Of a DNA stretch of 19,884 nt, positions 7,723 to 15,575 are shown in pieces. The number at the start of each line of letters is the position of its first letter. Within the stretch, counting starts at the first letter, position 1. Source of the DNA: Clostridiales bacterium (GTDB lineage Bacteria > Bacillota_A > Clostridia > Saccharofermentanales > Saccharofermentanaceae); NCBI GenBank assembly GCA_017649745.1, contig JAGCGE010000382.1, forward strand, positions 1 through 19,884, read 5' to 3'. A program made the position numbers and the translations under genes. A model generated the notes under the pieces. It worked only from the letters and a program-made list of their open reading frames with translations. It did not search any database and had not been told where the DNA came from.

Positions 7723-8925
7723 ATGAAGAGGACGTTTTCGATAATGATCATTGTTGTTATGATGCTGGGAATTCTGGCAGGCTGCAATGACGGCTTCACA
7801 CTTAAGGATTTTGATCTCGATATCGGTGATGAAGTTATCCTTGGAAATTATCATGATGAGGACATCGAGTGGGAAGTTATATCCAGAAATTTTCTGATCA
7901 ATGAAGGCAAGGTTCGAGTTGAACTCATGAGTAAATATGCACTTGATTGTAAGCCGTTCAATGAGGACGGTGAGAGCACGTGGGAAGAATGTTCGCTGCG
8001 TGAATGGCTGAACACGGATTTTTATGAAGAAGCGTTCTCAAAAACGGAAAAGAAGCACATAGTGGACTCATCTTATTTTTGTTACACGGCGGAGGAAGAC
8101 AGATTCTTGACGGATAAGGTTTACCTTATAGGTATGCTCAAATACAGGATGCATCCGGAAGATGCTTTATGTAAGCCGACAAAATATGCCCAAAAGCAGG
8201 GAATCTTTGTTGAAGACAAATACTGCAGGTATTGGACTCGTGACATCATGGTATCTGTATATGCCGGCACCGGTACGGGGACAGGAGGAACAAGGAGTTC
8301 ACCTGCAGTCTACAGCAATACCGGAAGTTTTGCGGCGATACCGGATGATCCGTATAAGGCCGAGGATGTCGGTGTAAGACCTGTTATATGTGTCGAGTAC
8401 AAGATAAAGATAGACAAGAAGTGCATCGAAGACGGTGACACGATCACTATGGGAACATATGATGAAGAGCCGATCGAGTGGTTCGTGATCGACAATCACA
8501 AGGGTGAGTTTACGTTGTTCAGTAAGTATGGACTTGACGATAGACGCATGGACAAAAAAGAAGCAGATTCGTTTGAAGAGACCGAACTTTACGAATGGCT
8601 GAACGACGATTTCTATAACGAAGTTTTCGATAAGAAAGAAAAGAAAAAGATCGTGAAAAATGATCTGGATGGATTTGTAACTCTGGCTGATATAGATCAG
8701 ATGAAATATGCAATGCACTGTATTGGAAATGACTTCTTCACGGGATACTCCAAGGCATGCTACGAGAGGGATGATGATCTGAAGGAGATCGATACTTGGT
8801 GGACCTGTGAAGATAACTACAAGGACGATAAGGGTTTTTATGTGTTCAATGTCTCAAGGATGATGATGAAAACCGATCCTGATCAAAAATGCTCTATAAG
8901 GCCGGTCATAACGATAAAGATCTAA
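7723..8925 (+). CDS. Lipoprotein with two tandem DUF6273 domains
   Basis: I place the start at 7723, not at the upstream in-frame ATG 7687. GGGAGG (7709-7714) sits eight bases before it, and the protein then begins with a perfect lipoprotein signal ending ILAGC (Cys21). The mature 380 residues are an internal duplication. Copy one (about 27-225) and copy two (about 240-400) each contain a 'GDxIxxGxY..EPIEW' strand, an 'LFSKYGLD' strand, 'LxEWLNxDFYxExFxxxEKKxIV' and a final 'VRPVIxI' strand, the hallmarks of DUF6273. DUF6273 is common in surface and lipoproteins of Clostridia, and its function is unknown. A Gly/Thr-rich loop (AGTGTGTGGTRSS) lies in copy one. It should be anchored on the outer face of the membrane. 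Confidence 0.82.
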   Translation: MKRTFSIMIIVVMMLGILAGCNDGFTLKDFDLDIGDEVILGNYHDEDIEWEVISRNFLINEGKVRVELMSKYALDCKPFNEDGESTWEECSLREWLNTDFYEEAFSKTEKKHIVDSSYFCYTAEEDRFLTDKVYLIGMLKYRMHPEDALCKPTKYAQKQGIFVEDKYCRYWTRDIMVSVYAGTGTGTGGTRSSPAVYSNTGSFAAIPDDPYKAEDVGVRPVICVEYKIKIDKKCIEDGDTITMGTYDEEPIEWFVIDNHKGEFTLFSKYGLDDRRMDKKEADSFEETELYEWLNDDFYNEVFDKKEKKKIVKNDLDGFVTLADIDQMKYAMHCIGNDFFTGYSKACYERDDDLKEIDTWWTCEDNYKDDKGFYVFNVSRMMMKTDPDQKCSIRPVITIKI

Positions 8926-8951
8926 CTCTTGATTTACATGAAAGAATTTGC

Positions 8952-8985
8952 AAGACTGTCTCGCTTCTGCGGGACGGTCTTTTAA
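8952..8985 (+). terminator. Rho-independent terminator
   Basis: A 13-bp stem (AAGACTGTCTCGC, 8952-8964, with GCGGGACGGTCTT, 8969-8981) includes two G-U pairs, has a TTCT loop and is followed by Ts. It ends the GNAT/lipoprotein unit 26 nt after the stop. Confidence 0.85.
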
Positions 8986-9390
8986 TTTGCACTTTCCGGA
9001 GTGTTTTTCTAACCTTAGGTTTAAGTCTTTAATTCGGAAAAATAAAAATCCAACCTTAAGTTTAAGTTCAAAAATCGCAAAAAAATAAATCCAACCTAAG
9101 GGTGTGAAAAATGAAAGGGAAGACAGGGGTGTAGATCAAAAATCCAACCTTACGGTATTTATATTCTTTCCGGGATCTTTTCATTGTCTTTGAAACCGGA
9201 TGTAATCAAGACATAAGGTTGGAAAAATAAAAAACGGGATTTGCAAAAGAAACTTAAGGTTGAATTTATGAGAAAAAGACCTCTTAAAGACCGAAAGATT
9301 AAGGGAGGGAATGAGAAGAAGTTTGTTGGAAGGAAGGCTTTGAGTTAGAATCATAAAAAAGCAATTCGCGAGCAGAAGGGAAGTATAAAG
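8986..9390. repeat. Gene-free spacer with six AACCTTA-type repeats
   Basis: No coding frame of any quality is present. The motif (C)AACCTTA(A/G)G occurs on the plus strand at about 9011, 9051, 9091 (AACCTAAG variant) and 9145, and on the minus strand at about 9214 and 9256. Three copies are preceded by AAATCC. The 13-mer GGAAAAATAAAAA occurs twice in the same orientation (9036-9048 and 9221-9233). The copies are spaced irregularly at about 40-70 bp, so this is not a CRISPR array. Possible explanations are binding sites for a regulator or the decayed ends of a mobile element. Confidence 0.55.
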
Positions 9391-9906
9391 ATGCTGAGAT
9401 TAAGACAGTACAAGAAGTGCGATTCTGAAAAGATCGCCAAGTGGTTGAAGGATGAAGATATCTACTTTAAGTGGGGTGGAAAACTGATAGGTGATTTTCC
9501 GCTCTCGGCTGACATGATCGACAACAGGTACAGAGCGGAAAACGGCGGCTGCGAAGAGGAGGATAATTTCTATCCGTGGGCTGCGATCGACGAGGATGAC
9601 AGGGTTGTCGGAAGCTTCATCATGAGATACGTGAACGGAGATAAGAAGACTATAAGATTCGGCTGGGTTGTCGTTGATGATTCCATAAGGGGCAAGGGCC
9701 TTGGAAGAAGGATGCTCACGGCTGGACTTAAGTATGCTTTTGAGATCATGGATGCTGATAAGGTTACGATCGGTGTTTATGAGAATAATGATATTGCGCA
9801 TAACTGTTATGAGAAGGTTGGATTTAAGGACAGGGAGACTGTGAAGTCTGATCCGTGGAACGTTATCGAGATGGAGATAAAGAAGGAAGAGTACCTGCAG
9901 AAATAA
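9391..9906 (+). CDS. GNAT-family N-acetyltransferase (RimI/RimL-like)
   Basis: The 171-aa enzyme has the full GNAT layout: N-terminal strand MLRLRQYKKCDSEKI, a central strand TIRFGWVVVDDSIRG leading to the acetyl-CoA loop RGKGLGRRM (about residues 110-118), and the C-terminal NDIAHNCYEKVGFKDRE motif (about 147-163). This pattern is common to Acetyltransf_3/RimL-like enzymes that act on protein N-termini, antibiotics or small amines. The acceptor is unknown. A weak AGAAGGG lies about 11 nt upstream. It is unrelated in sequence to the shorter GNAT at 7280 beyond the shared fold. Confidence 0.88.
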   Translation: MLRLRQYKKCDSEKIAKWLKDEDIYFKWGGKLIGDFPLSADMIDNRYRAENGGCEEEDNFYPWAAIDEDDRVVGSFIMRYVNGDKKTIRFGWVVVDDSIRGKGLGRRMLTAGLKYAFEIMDADKVTIGVYENNDIAHNCYEKVGFKDRETVKSDPWNVIEMEIKKEEYLQK

Positions 9907-10027
9907 GATCGGAAATGATCAACGGGGGAGGATGATTATTAAGGCTAATTCGGTGCGGGAATTACTATTATCTTTTGGGAGACAAGGTACCATTATATTG
10001 AGGAATTGTTTTGAAGGAGGTATCGTT

Positions 10028-10660
10028 ATGAACGGCATTAGAAGATTAGCAGCGGGTACACTGATCGTGGCTATAGGAATCGCGTCGGTCGGATGCGCCA
10101 AGGCAAAGAGCAAAGATGATATTGCACATGCGTACACGGATATCGGTGCTCAGTGGGTTGGAAATACGATGGATCCTTACGAGGACGGCAGGAACTTCAG
10201 GGCTGAAGACGGCATATTCACGGTGGCTGACGATGAGAAAGCACAGGATATCTATGATGAGCTGGCGAAGGGTTATAACGGCCTTCGTGACTGCGAAGTC
10301 GAAGAAGCATCCTACTATGTTGAGACGTCGACTTATGATGATCTTCAGCTGAATACTTATGTGATAACGGTTACTTTCAAGAACAAGGAAGATGCCGATC
10401 TCATGTTCGAGGAGAACTGCGATGAATTCGAGCAGTTCAACAACAAGAAGAGCAATCTGTTCGGTAAATATATGCTGGTCTATCAAGAGGACTTCAATGT
10501 TATCTCAGGTTACGATCTGACACGCGAGTCCGGGATATATCAGTTCGGAAATCAGGTCGTGTACATCTACAGCCTCCATCCGACCGACAGGGATGACAAG
10601 GCGGTCGGCGAGATCTGCGAGGTGCTTAACCTGGCTGATCCGATCAAAGCAAAGGATTGA
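10028..10660 (+). CDS. Putative lipoprotein of unknown function
   Basis: The start at 10028 is chosen over an upstream in-frame ATG because AAGGAGG (10014-10020) is seven bases before it and the protein then begins with a lipoprotein signal ending in ASVGC (Cys23). The mature 188 residues are acidic and hydrophilic. They contain a predicted helix rich in Asp/Glu/Lys followed by alternating beta segments (LNTYVITVTF, QVVYIYSL), suggesting a small ferredoxin-like alpha/beta fold. I recognise no family. It should be tethered outside the membrane. It is followed by a hairpin shared with the convergent GH31 gene. Confidence 0.8.
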   Translation: MNGIRRLAAGTLIVAIGIASVGCAKAKSKDDIAHAYTDIGAQWVGNTMDPYEDGRNFRAEDGIFTVADDEKAQDIYDELAKGYNGLRDCEVEEASYYVETSTYDDLQLNTYVITVTFKNKEDADLMFEENCDEFEQFNNKKSNLFGKYMLVYQEDFNVISGYDLTRESGIYQFGNQVVYIYSLHPTDRDDKAVGEICEVLNLADPIKAKD

Positions 10661-10669
10661 AATAATTAA

Positions 10670-10693
10670 GGGGTGACTCAAGCGAGCCGCCCC
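10670..10693. terminator. Hairpin between convergent genes
   Basis: GGGGTGACTC pairs with GAGCCGCCCC around AAGC, with one G-U pair and one mismatch. It is flanked by AATTAA and TTAATT, so it could terminate both the lipoprotein (plus) and the GH31 gene (minus). Confidence 0.6.
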
Positions 10694-10700
10694 TATTAAT

Positions 10701-12701
10701 TTAGTCTTTTCTGATGAACACCGGCATCGACATGTAGTCGCGATTCTCCCTGAAGAACCGGCCGCATGTAATGACGCGTTTGTCCGTCCCGTCCGGCGAC
10801 TCCCAGGTGCCTTCCGGAAGATAATATTCAGCACACCCGTCCTTATCGAAAACAGGCGCCACCAATATTCTGCTTCCCAGCATATACTGCTTGTCCAGGA
10901 ACGCGCACACAGGGTCGTTCTGGAACTCCAGGATCATCGGGCGCATGACAGGAAGGCCGAGCGTCGACGCTTCCTCGCGGGCCTCGTTGATGTACGGCAT
11001 GAGCTTTTTCTTAAGGTTCGTGTAGAACCTCAGAACATCCACCGACTCCTCGTCATAGTTCCACGGTACGCGGTATGATGAGCTGCCGTGGAGCCTGCTG
11101 TGCGAACTCAAAAGTCCGAAGGCCGCCCAGCGCTTGTAGACGTCCGGCGTCGACTTGTCCTCGAAGCCGCCGATGTCGTGGCTCCAATACGCAAAGCCCG
11201 ACAGCATGAGCGACAGGCCGCCCCTTATGGTCTGTTCCATGGACGGGTAGTCCGAGTGGCAGTCGCCGCCCCAGTGGACCGGGAACTTCTGGCATCCTGC
11301 CGTGGCGCTTCGTGCGAACAGCACGGCTTCGCCCTTTCCTTTTTCTCTTTCCAGGAGCTCGAAAACAGTCTCGTTATAAAGATACGTGTAGAAATTGTGC
11401 ATGCGGAGCGGGTCGGATCCGTCAGCGTAAACGATGCCCTCAGTCGGGATCCTCTCGCCGAAGTCTGTCTTAAAACAGTCGACGCCCATATCAAGGAGCG
11501 CCTTGAGCTTATCCTGATACCATTTGGCCGCATCTTTATTGGTGAAATCGACGATGCCCATTCCGGCCTGCCACAGGTCGTTTTGCCAGATCCCGCCGTC
11601 GGTCTTTCTGATGAGGTAGCCGTTCTCGGCTGCTTCATCGAAAAGTTCTGATTCCTGCGCGATATACGGGTTGATCCACACGCAGACGCGGATGCCGCGG
11701 TCGTGAAGTTTGCGGATGAGACCTTCAGGGTCAGGGAACTGGTCGCTGTCCCACATGAAGTTGCACCAGTGGCTGTCCTTCATCCAGAAGCAGTCGAAGT
11801 GGAACACGGAAAGATCGATGTCGCGGTCTTTCATGCCGTCGACGAATGACAGCACGGTCTTCTCGTCATAGTCCGTCAAAAAAGACGTGGACAGCCAAAG
11901 TCCGAACGACCAGTCCGGAAGCTCAGGCGCGCGGCCTGTAAGACCCGTGTAAAGCGAGAGAACATCCTTCATGTTTTTTCCCGCGAAAAGGAAATAATCG
12001 AGGCACTGGCCCTTCACGGAGAACTGGACTTTGGACACGTTCTCGGAGGCAACTTCGAAGTTGACCTCTTCGGTGTGATTTACGAAAACTCCCAGGTCGT
12101 TATCTGTGATGTAGAACGGGATATTCTTGTAGGACTGCTCGGTGAATGTGCCGCCGTCCTTGTTGATGATGTCGACGGTCTGGCCGTTTCTTATGAAGTT
12201 GCCGAAGCGCTCGCCGAGGCCGTAGACGTGCTCGCCGACTCTAAGGCTCAGCTGCTCTCTCATGAACGTGCCGTTGTCGCCGTCGATATATGCCAGCGCG
12301 CCTTCATCGGATCGGGTGATCAGGTGATCGCCGCGCTTAAGTTCGTAGCCGTAGTTTTCCTTGCTTACGGTAAGGGTGCTGTCGCCGCTTTTGATGATGA
12401 GGGTCTGATCGTCCTCAGTGACTTTAAGCGGGCGGGTGTTTTCGAGGAGCCTGAAGAAAGAAGGGGAGAGGGACTTGTCGCCCTTGTAGTGATAGGTCCT
12501 GATGCGGAACACGTTCTCGGCAGGGGAGGTGATCTCGGCGGTGATGTACGGGCCGCTCAGGGTGGCGCCGCGGTTGCCGATGTGGAACGTGGGGATGGTC
12601 AGCGTGACCAGAGTTTCCGTGGAACGGACGAACCTTATTTCGCGGCCGGAGTGGATACTAAAGCCCGGAGCCGTCATCCAGGCGCCGTCGGTAAATCTCA
12701 T
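10701..12701 (-). CDS. Glycoside hydrolase family 31, probable alpha-xylosidase (YicI type)
   Basis: The 666-aa protein has an N-terminal beta-sandwich (about 1-260) and a GH31 (beta/alpha)8 barrel. The catalytic nucleophile is Asp413 in KTDFGERIP and the acid/base is Asp480 in HWGGDCHSD, both in contexts matching the E. coli alpha-xylosidase YicI. The substrate-site sequences LSVFHFDCFWMKD and GFAYWSHDIGGFE are also intact. It would release terminal alpha-linked xylose (for example isoprimeverose from xyloglucan) in the cytoplasm, since no signal peptide is present. The sequence stops at MSMPVFIRKD. YicI (772 aa) continues past this point with a distal C-terminal beta domain of roughly 100 residues, which is lacking here. 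The start overlaps the upstream regulator stop by 4 nt (ATGA), making a two-gene operon. Alpha-glucosidase activity cannot be excluded. Confidence 0.9.
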   Translation of the reverse strand: MRFTDGAWMTAPGFSIHSGREIRFVRSTETLVTLTIPTFHIGNRGATLSGPYITAEITSPAENVFRIRTYHYKGDKSLSPSFFRLLENTRPLKVTEDDQTLIIKSGDSTLTVSKENYGYELKRGDHLITRSDEGALAYIDGDNGTFMREQLSLRVGEHVYGLGERFGNFIRNGQTVDIINKDGGTFTEQSYKNIPFYITDNDLGVFVNHTEEVNFEVASENVSKVQFSVKGQCLDYFLFAGKNMKDVLSLYTGLTGRAPELPDWSFGLWLSTSFLTDYDEKTVLSFVDGMKDRDIDLSVFHFDCFWMKDSHWCNFMWDSDQFPDPEGLIRKLHDRGIRVCVWINPYIAQESELFDEAAENGYLIRKTDGGIWQNDLWQAGMGIVDFTNKDAAKWYQDKLKALLDMGVDCFKTDFGERIPTEGIVYADGSDPLRMHNFYTYLYNETVFELLEREKGKGEAVLFARSATAGCQKFPVHWGGDCHSDYPSMEQTIRGGLSLMLSGFAYWSHDIGGFEDKSTPDVYKRWAAFGLLSSHSRLHGSSSYRVPWNYDEESVDVLRFYTNLKKKLMPYINEAREEASTLGLPVMRPMILEFQNDPVCAFLDKQYMLGSRILVAPVFDKDGCAEYYLPEGTWESPDGTDKRVITCGRFFRENRDYMSMPVFIRKD

Positions 12702-13144
12702 AGAACTTCCTCCAGATACTTTTCTACCGTTTCAAGATCAAAGGATGAGATGAGCTTGAAGTTCTTGCTGTCCAGGAGGCGGTAGTGATTGGAGATCACG
12801 TTCTGCTGGATCCTGTAGTCGCCTTCCTTCCTGATCTCGCGCCACCAGATCTTGCCGCCCATGGTGGACGGGAACTTGACCTCGACCTTGTCCAGCGCGA
12901 GGGAGGTCACGATGTCCGGCAGGTCCTCTCCGAAAGCATCCTGAAGTATGGTACTGTTCGTAAAAATCGCCGTCAGCGCCACAGCTTCGGTCCAGCCGAT
13001 GGAACGCCTGCCTTTCTCGCTTTCCACGAGGGTCTTTTTTGATATGCCGAGGACCACGGCCATCTTGTCCTGCGTAAGGCCGTACTCGGTCCTGACGAGC
13101 TTGAGCTTGCTGTTGACGATGCTGACGAATTCTTCCTTGGTCAT
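12698..13144 (-). CDS. XRE-family helix-turn-helix transcriptional regulator
   Basis: The 148-aa protein has an N-terminal XRE-type helix-turn-helix at about residues 12-55 (LTQDKMAVVLGISKKTLVES) and a C-terminal domain of about 60 residues starting around GGKIWWREI that I do not recognise. GGGAGAAAG lies just before the start at 13144. The stop overlaps the GH31 start (ATGA), so both are made from one message. The likely role is local control of the glycosidase operon, or of the divergent lipoprotein gene, whose promoter lies in the same short intergenic space. Confidence 0.85.
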   Translation of the reverse strand: MTKEEFVSIVNSKLKLVRTEYGLTQDKMAVVLGISKKTLVESEKGRRSIGWTEAVALTAIFTNSTILQDAFGEDLPDIVTSLALDKVEVKFPSTMGGKIWWREIRKEGDYRIQQNVISNHYRLLDSKNFKLISSFDLETVEKYLEEVL

Positions 13145-13186
13145 CTTGATCTTTCTCCCTTTTGATCGCGTCTGCTTTTTGTTGTA

Positions 13187-13214
13187 ATTTTACACTTTTA
13201 AGGCAAATTTTCAA
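13187..13214 (-). promoter_or_regulatory. Promoter of the XRE-GH31 operon
   Basis: On the minus strand TTGAAA (13214-13209) and TAAAAT (13192-13187) are spaced by 16 nt, about 40 nt before the regulator start. The promoter lies back to back with the one at 13249-13276. Confidence 0.5.
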
Positions 13215-13248
13215 AGAAGAATGTGGGCTCATCCACGCAATTTTGCCA

Positions 13249-13276
13249 TTGTCCGAAGTCCTGCCTGTGCTATACT
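13249..13276 (+). promoter_or_regulatory. Promoter of the Thr-rich lipoprotein gene
   Basis: TTGTCC (13249-13254) and TATACT (13271-13276) are separated by 16 nt. AAAGGAG (13291-13297) lies seven bases before the start at 13305. Confidence 0.6.
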
Positions 13277-13304
13277 TTGTGTATTCTTGAAAAGGAGAAT
13301 AGAT

Positions 13305-14378
13305 ATGAAAAGATATAAATTTCTTCCGCTTTTGCTGGCGCTCGCCATCGCGTTCGGCGGATGTAACACCAAAAATACTACAGAGTCCACCGAGGGAACG
13401 ACTGAGGTGACGACAGAGACTTCAGAGACAACGACTGAAGCGACTTCCGAAGCTACCACAACAACGACAACTGCTGCGACAACTGAGACAACTGCAGCAA
13501 GCGGCGATTTCGAAGGCGAGGAGGTAATGGAGTTTGACGATCTGAAGATCAACGAATACTTAAGCGTTTCACGTAAGGGCAGCTATTTTATCCCGCACAT
13601 TCTCGTTGAAGGCGCCGACTTCGATGCTGCCAACAAAGAGATCGACGAACTGGCCGAGAAATTCATGAACGAAAGTCCCGAGCACAAATTCCGTTATGCA
13701 TTCGTTCAGGCGGACAGCAGACGTTATTCGCTGTTGATCTATGTTGAATATGCAGAGTATGAGGGCCTCGCATATAAGGCATACACCTTTGACGTTCAGA
13801 CCAAGGAGATCTTGGATAACGAGATGATCCTGGGACTTGCCGGAGAGCCTTTGAGCGAGTTCTACGATGATGCTCATGATGCAGTTAAGAGTATTCTCGA
13901 TGAAAGAGGAGCAACTCCTGATAATACTTTCGAAGACGAGTATGAGACTTCTTTGTCCAGCGAGAGGCTCAACAAGGACATGTTCATGTTCCTCGGCAAG
14001 AACGATCAGCTGATCTTAGGATCGGATGTTGCTTCAATGGGCGGCGCCAGCAGATATCCGGAGCTCTGGGATCTTGACGGCAACAGATATTCCTTCGGCT
14101 GCAAAGCAGACTGCATCAATTTCGCTGATGATTTCGTTGCGAGCTTCTATACCGATAAGTCCAAAAAAACCAGCTTCTCTCTTTATGCGCATCGTAACGA
14201 AGCAGACAAGGTGGTGGAGTTATACAATTACGTTGATGGTGAACTCGTGCTTCTTGATTCGCTCCCGCTTGACGGAACCGTTTATAACTCGTACGGTCCT
14301 GCGACATACATCATCGGCGAAGACGGTTCTTACATCGATCTTATGCTCGATCAGGACGGCAAGGTCAAGACCGAGTAA
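13305..14378 (+). CDS. Lipoprotein with Thr-rich linker and DUF3298/RsiV-like extracellular domain
   Basis: The start at 13305 is fixed by AAAGGAG seven bases upstream and the promoter just before it; the longer in-frame reading from 13221 would begin upstream of the promoter. The 357-aa product has a lipobox ending FGGC (Cys20). A low-complexity stretch of Thr, Glu, Ser and Ala follows (about 22-66), a typical cell-wall-spanning linker. The globular domain begins at about 70. Its segments FDAANKEIDELAEKFMNE, YSLLIYVEYAEYEGLAYKAYTFDVQTKEIL and FYDDAHDAVKSILDE resemble the DUF4163/DUF3298 domain of RsiV- and PdaC-like proteins, but this is a pattern judgement. Function is unknown; surface exposure is well supported. 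The 3' end overlaps the convergent permease gene by 28 nt. Confidence 0.8.
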   Translation: MKRYKFLPLLLALAIAFGGCNTKNTTESTEGTTEVTTETSETTTEATSEATTTTTTAATTETTAASGDFEGEEVMEFDDLKINEYLSVSRKGSYFIPHILVEGADFDAANKEIDELAEKFMNESPEHKFRYAFVQADSRRYSLLIYVEYAEYEGLAYKAYTFDVQTKEILDNEMILGLAGEPLSEFYDDAHDAVKSILDERGATPDNTFEDEYETSLSSERLNKDMFMFLGKNDQLILGSDVASMGGASRYPELWDLDGNRYSFGCKADCINFADDFVASFYTDKSKKTSFSLYAHRNEADKVVELYNYVDGELVLLDSLPLDGTVYNSYGPATYIIGEDGSYIDLMLDQDGKVKTE

Positions 14379-15493
14379 AAGCCGAACAGCAGGATCAATA
14401 TAACAATGTTAATTATCGAAAAAGCGAGCAGGTAACTGCCGCTTTTTTGTTCTCCGGAATAAGGTTTGTTTTTGTGCTCGCCGTAGAACCTGTAAGTGAT
14501 GAGACTTGCCATGCTGGCGATGATGGTACCGAGTCCGCCGAGGTTCGTTCCTATCACCAAGGCGCGGCCGTTTTCGGTAAAAGCGGAAAGGAGCATTGCG
14601 GCCGGAACGTTACTGATGATCTGTGACGACAGTACAGCCGCCGGCACCGGGTATTTTGTGACGAGGCCTGCCAGGGCGTCGGTGATGGCGCTGATGCGGC
14701 CGATGTTTCCGATGAGCACGAAGAAGAATACGAACGTCAGAAGCAGCTTGTAGTCGACCTTGGCGAATGACCCGCGGTCGATGATCAAAAGCGCGACGGA
14801 CGTTACGATGAGCGAGATAAGAAAGTGCACGAATCCCGCGACGGTCAGAACGTTCAGTATAAAAAGCGCGATGTAGATTATAAGCTTGACCTTGCTAAGT
14901 TCCCCGGTTCGGCTCTTAAACGAGCTTTGATCGTCTTTTCGAGCACGGATAAGGACGAATATCAGGACTATCACCAGAAAAAGCGACACGGCCGAATACG
15001 GAAGCATCAGGAGGATGAATTCCGGAAGCGCGATGTGGTACTTCTCGTAAAGGTACAGATTCTGCGGGTTGCCGATCGGCGTCATCATACTGCCGAGGTT
15101 CGCGGCGACGGTCATGATGATGAGCGTGTACATCAGGTCGCGGCGCCTGCCGAAGGGCTCCAGCACCATGATCGCGAACGGCACGAGCGTTACGAGCGTA
15201 ACGTCGTTAGTAAGAAGCATACTGAGGAAGAACGACAATATCGTCAGAAGGAGCGCGATGCCCCTGACGGACCTGATCCTCTTCAGGAGCTTACCCGTAA
15301 GGATGTCGAAGGTCCCGATCCGAACGAGCGCGGCGACGATGAGCATCAGCGCGAACAGGATCGCCAGGACCTTGAAGTTGATGTATCCGACGTACTCCTT
15401 GTCAGGCGTGACAAAGAAACAGGAGATCACCGCCAGGATCCCTGAGATGCACAGTATCGCGTTGTTCTTGATGAAATCGAATATCTTACTCAT
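14351..15493 (-). CDS. Ion transporter superfamily permease (CitMHS/ArsB/NhaD-like)
   Basis: The 380-aa integral membrane protein has about ten hydrophobic segments. It shows the paired re-entrant signatures of the ArsB/NhaD and citrate transporter group: LTNDVTLVTLVPFAIMVL and IGNPQNLYLYEKYHI in the first half, then SQIISNVPAAMLLS and GTNLGGLGTIIASMASLI in the second. Homologues exchange or transport inorganic anions or Na+/H+, or dicarboxylates. The substrate cannot be told from sequence. It is shorter than the usual 420-450 aa. The start has AGGCGG about 6 nt upstream. Its last 28 nt overlap the 3' end of the lipoprotein gene on the other strand. Confidence 0.85.
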   Translation of the reverse strand: MSKIFDFIKNNAILCISGILAVISCFFVTPDKEYVGYINFKVLAILFALMLIVAALVRIGTFDILTGKLLKRIRSVRGIALLLTILSFFLSMLLTNDVTLVTLVPFAIMVLEPFGRRRDLMYTLIIMTVAANLGSMMTPIGNPQNLYLYEKYHIALPEFILLMLPYSAVSLFLVIVLIFVLIRARKDDQSSFKSRTGELSKVKLIIYIALFILNVLTVAGFVHFLISLIVTSVALLIIDRGSFAKVDYKLLLTFVFFFVLIGNIGRISAITDALAGLVTKYPVPAAVLSSQIISNVPAAMLLSAFTENGRALVIGTNLGGLGTIIASMASLITYRFYGEHKNKPYSGEQKSGSYLLAFSIINIVILILLFGFYSVLTLPS

Positions 15494-15575
15494 AACCGCC
15501 TCACTTTTTCAAAGCAGATTATAGCAATCCGGCCCGCCAAAATACAGATGTTATAATAACTTCGGAGGTATTATT

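Noticed and set aside
8299..8718. Minus-strand frames within the DUF6273 lipoprotein
   Set aside because: They are shadows of a gene with good start, signal and domains.
8986..9390. CRISPR array in the AACCTTA repeat region
   Set aside because: Copies are short, degenerate, irregularly spaced and occur in both orientations; no cas genes are near.
10046..10486. Minus-strand 146-codon frame opposite the 10028 lipoprotein
   Set aside because: Antisense to a gene with an ideal ribosome binding site and lipobox; no protein family features.
12075..12785. A 236-codon plus-strand open frame opposite the GH31 and XRE genes
   Set aside because: It is antisense to two well-supported genes in GC-rich DNA, where stop codons are rare, and has no recognisable domain or ribosome binding site.
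14825..15524. Long plus-strand frames opposite the permease
   Set aside because: They translate to charged low-complexity protein antisense to a clear ten-segment membrane protein.
15552..15557. TATAAT just before the amidase gene as its promoter
   Set aside because: Transcription would start at or inside the ribosome binding site (15564), and no -35 is visible at the right distance.
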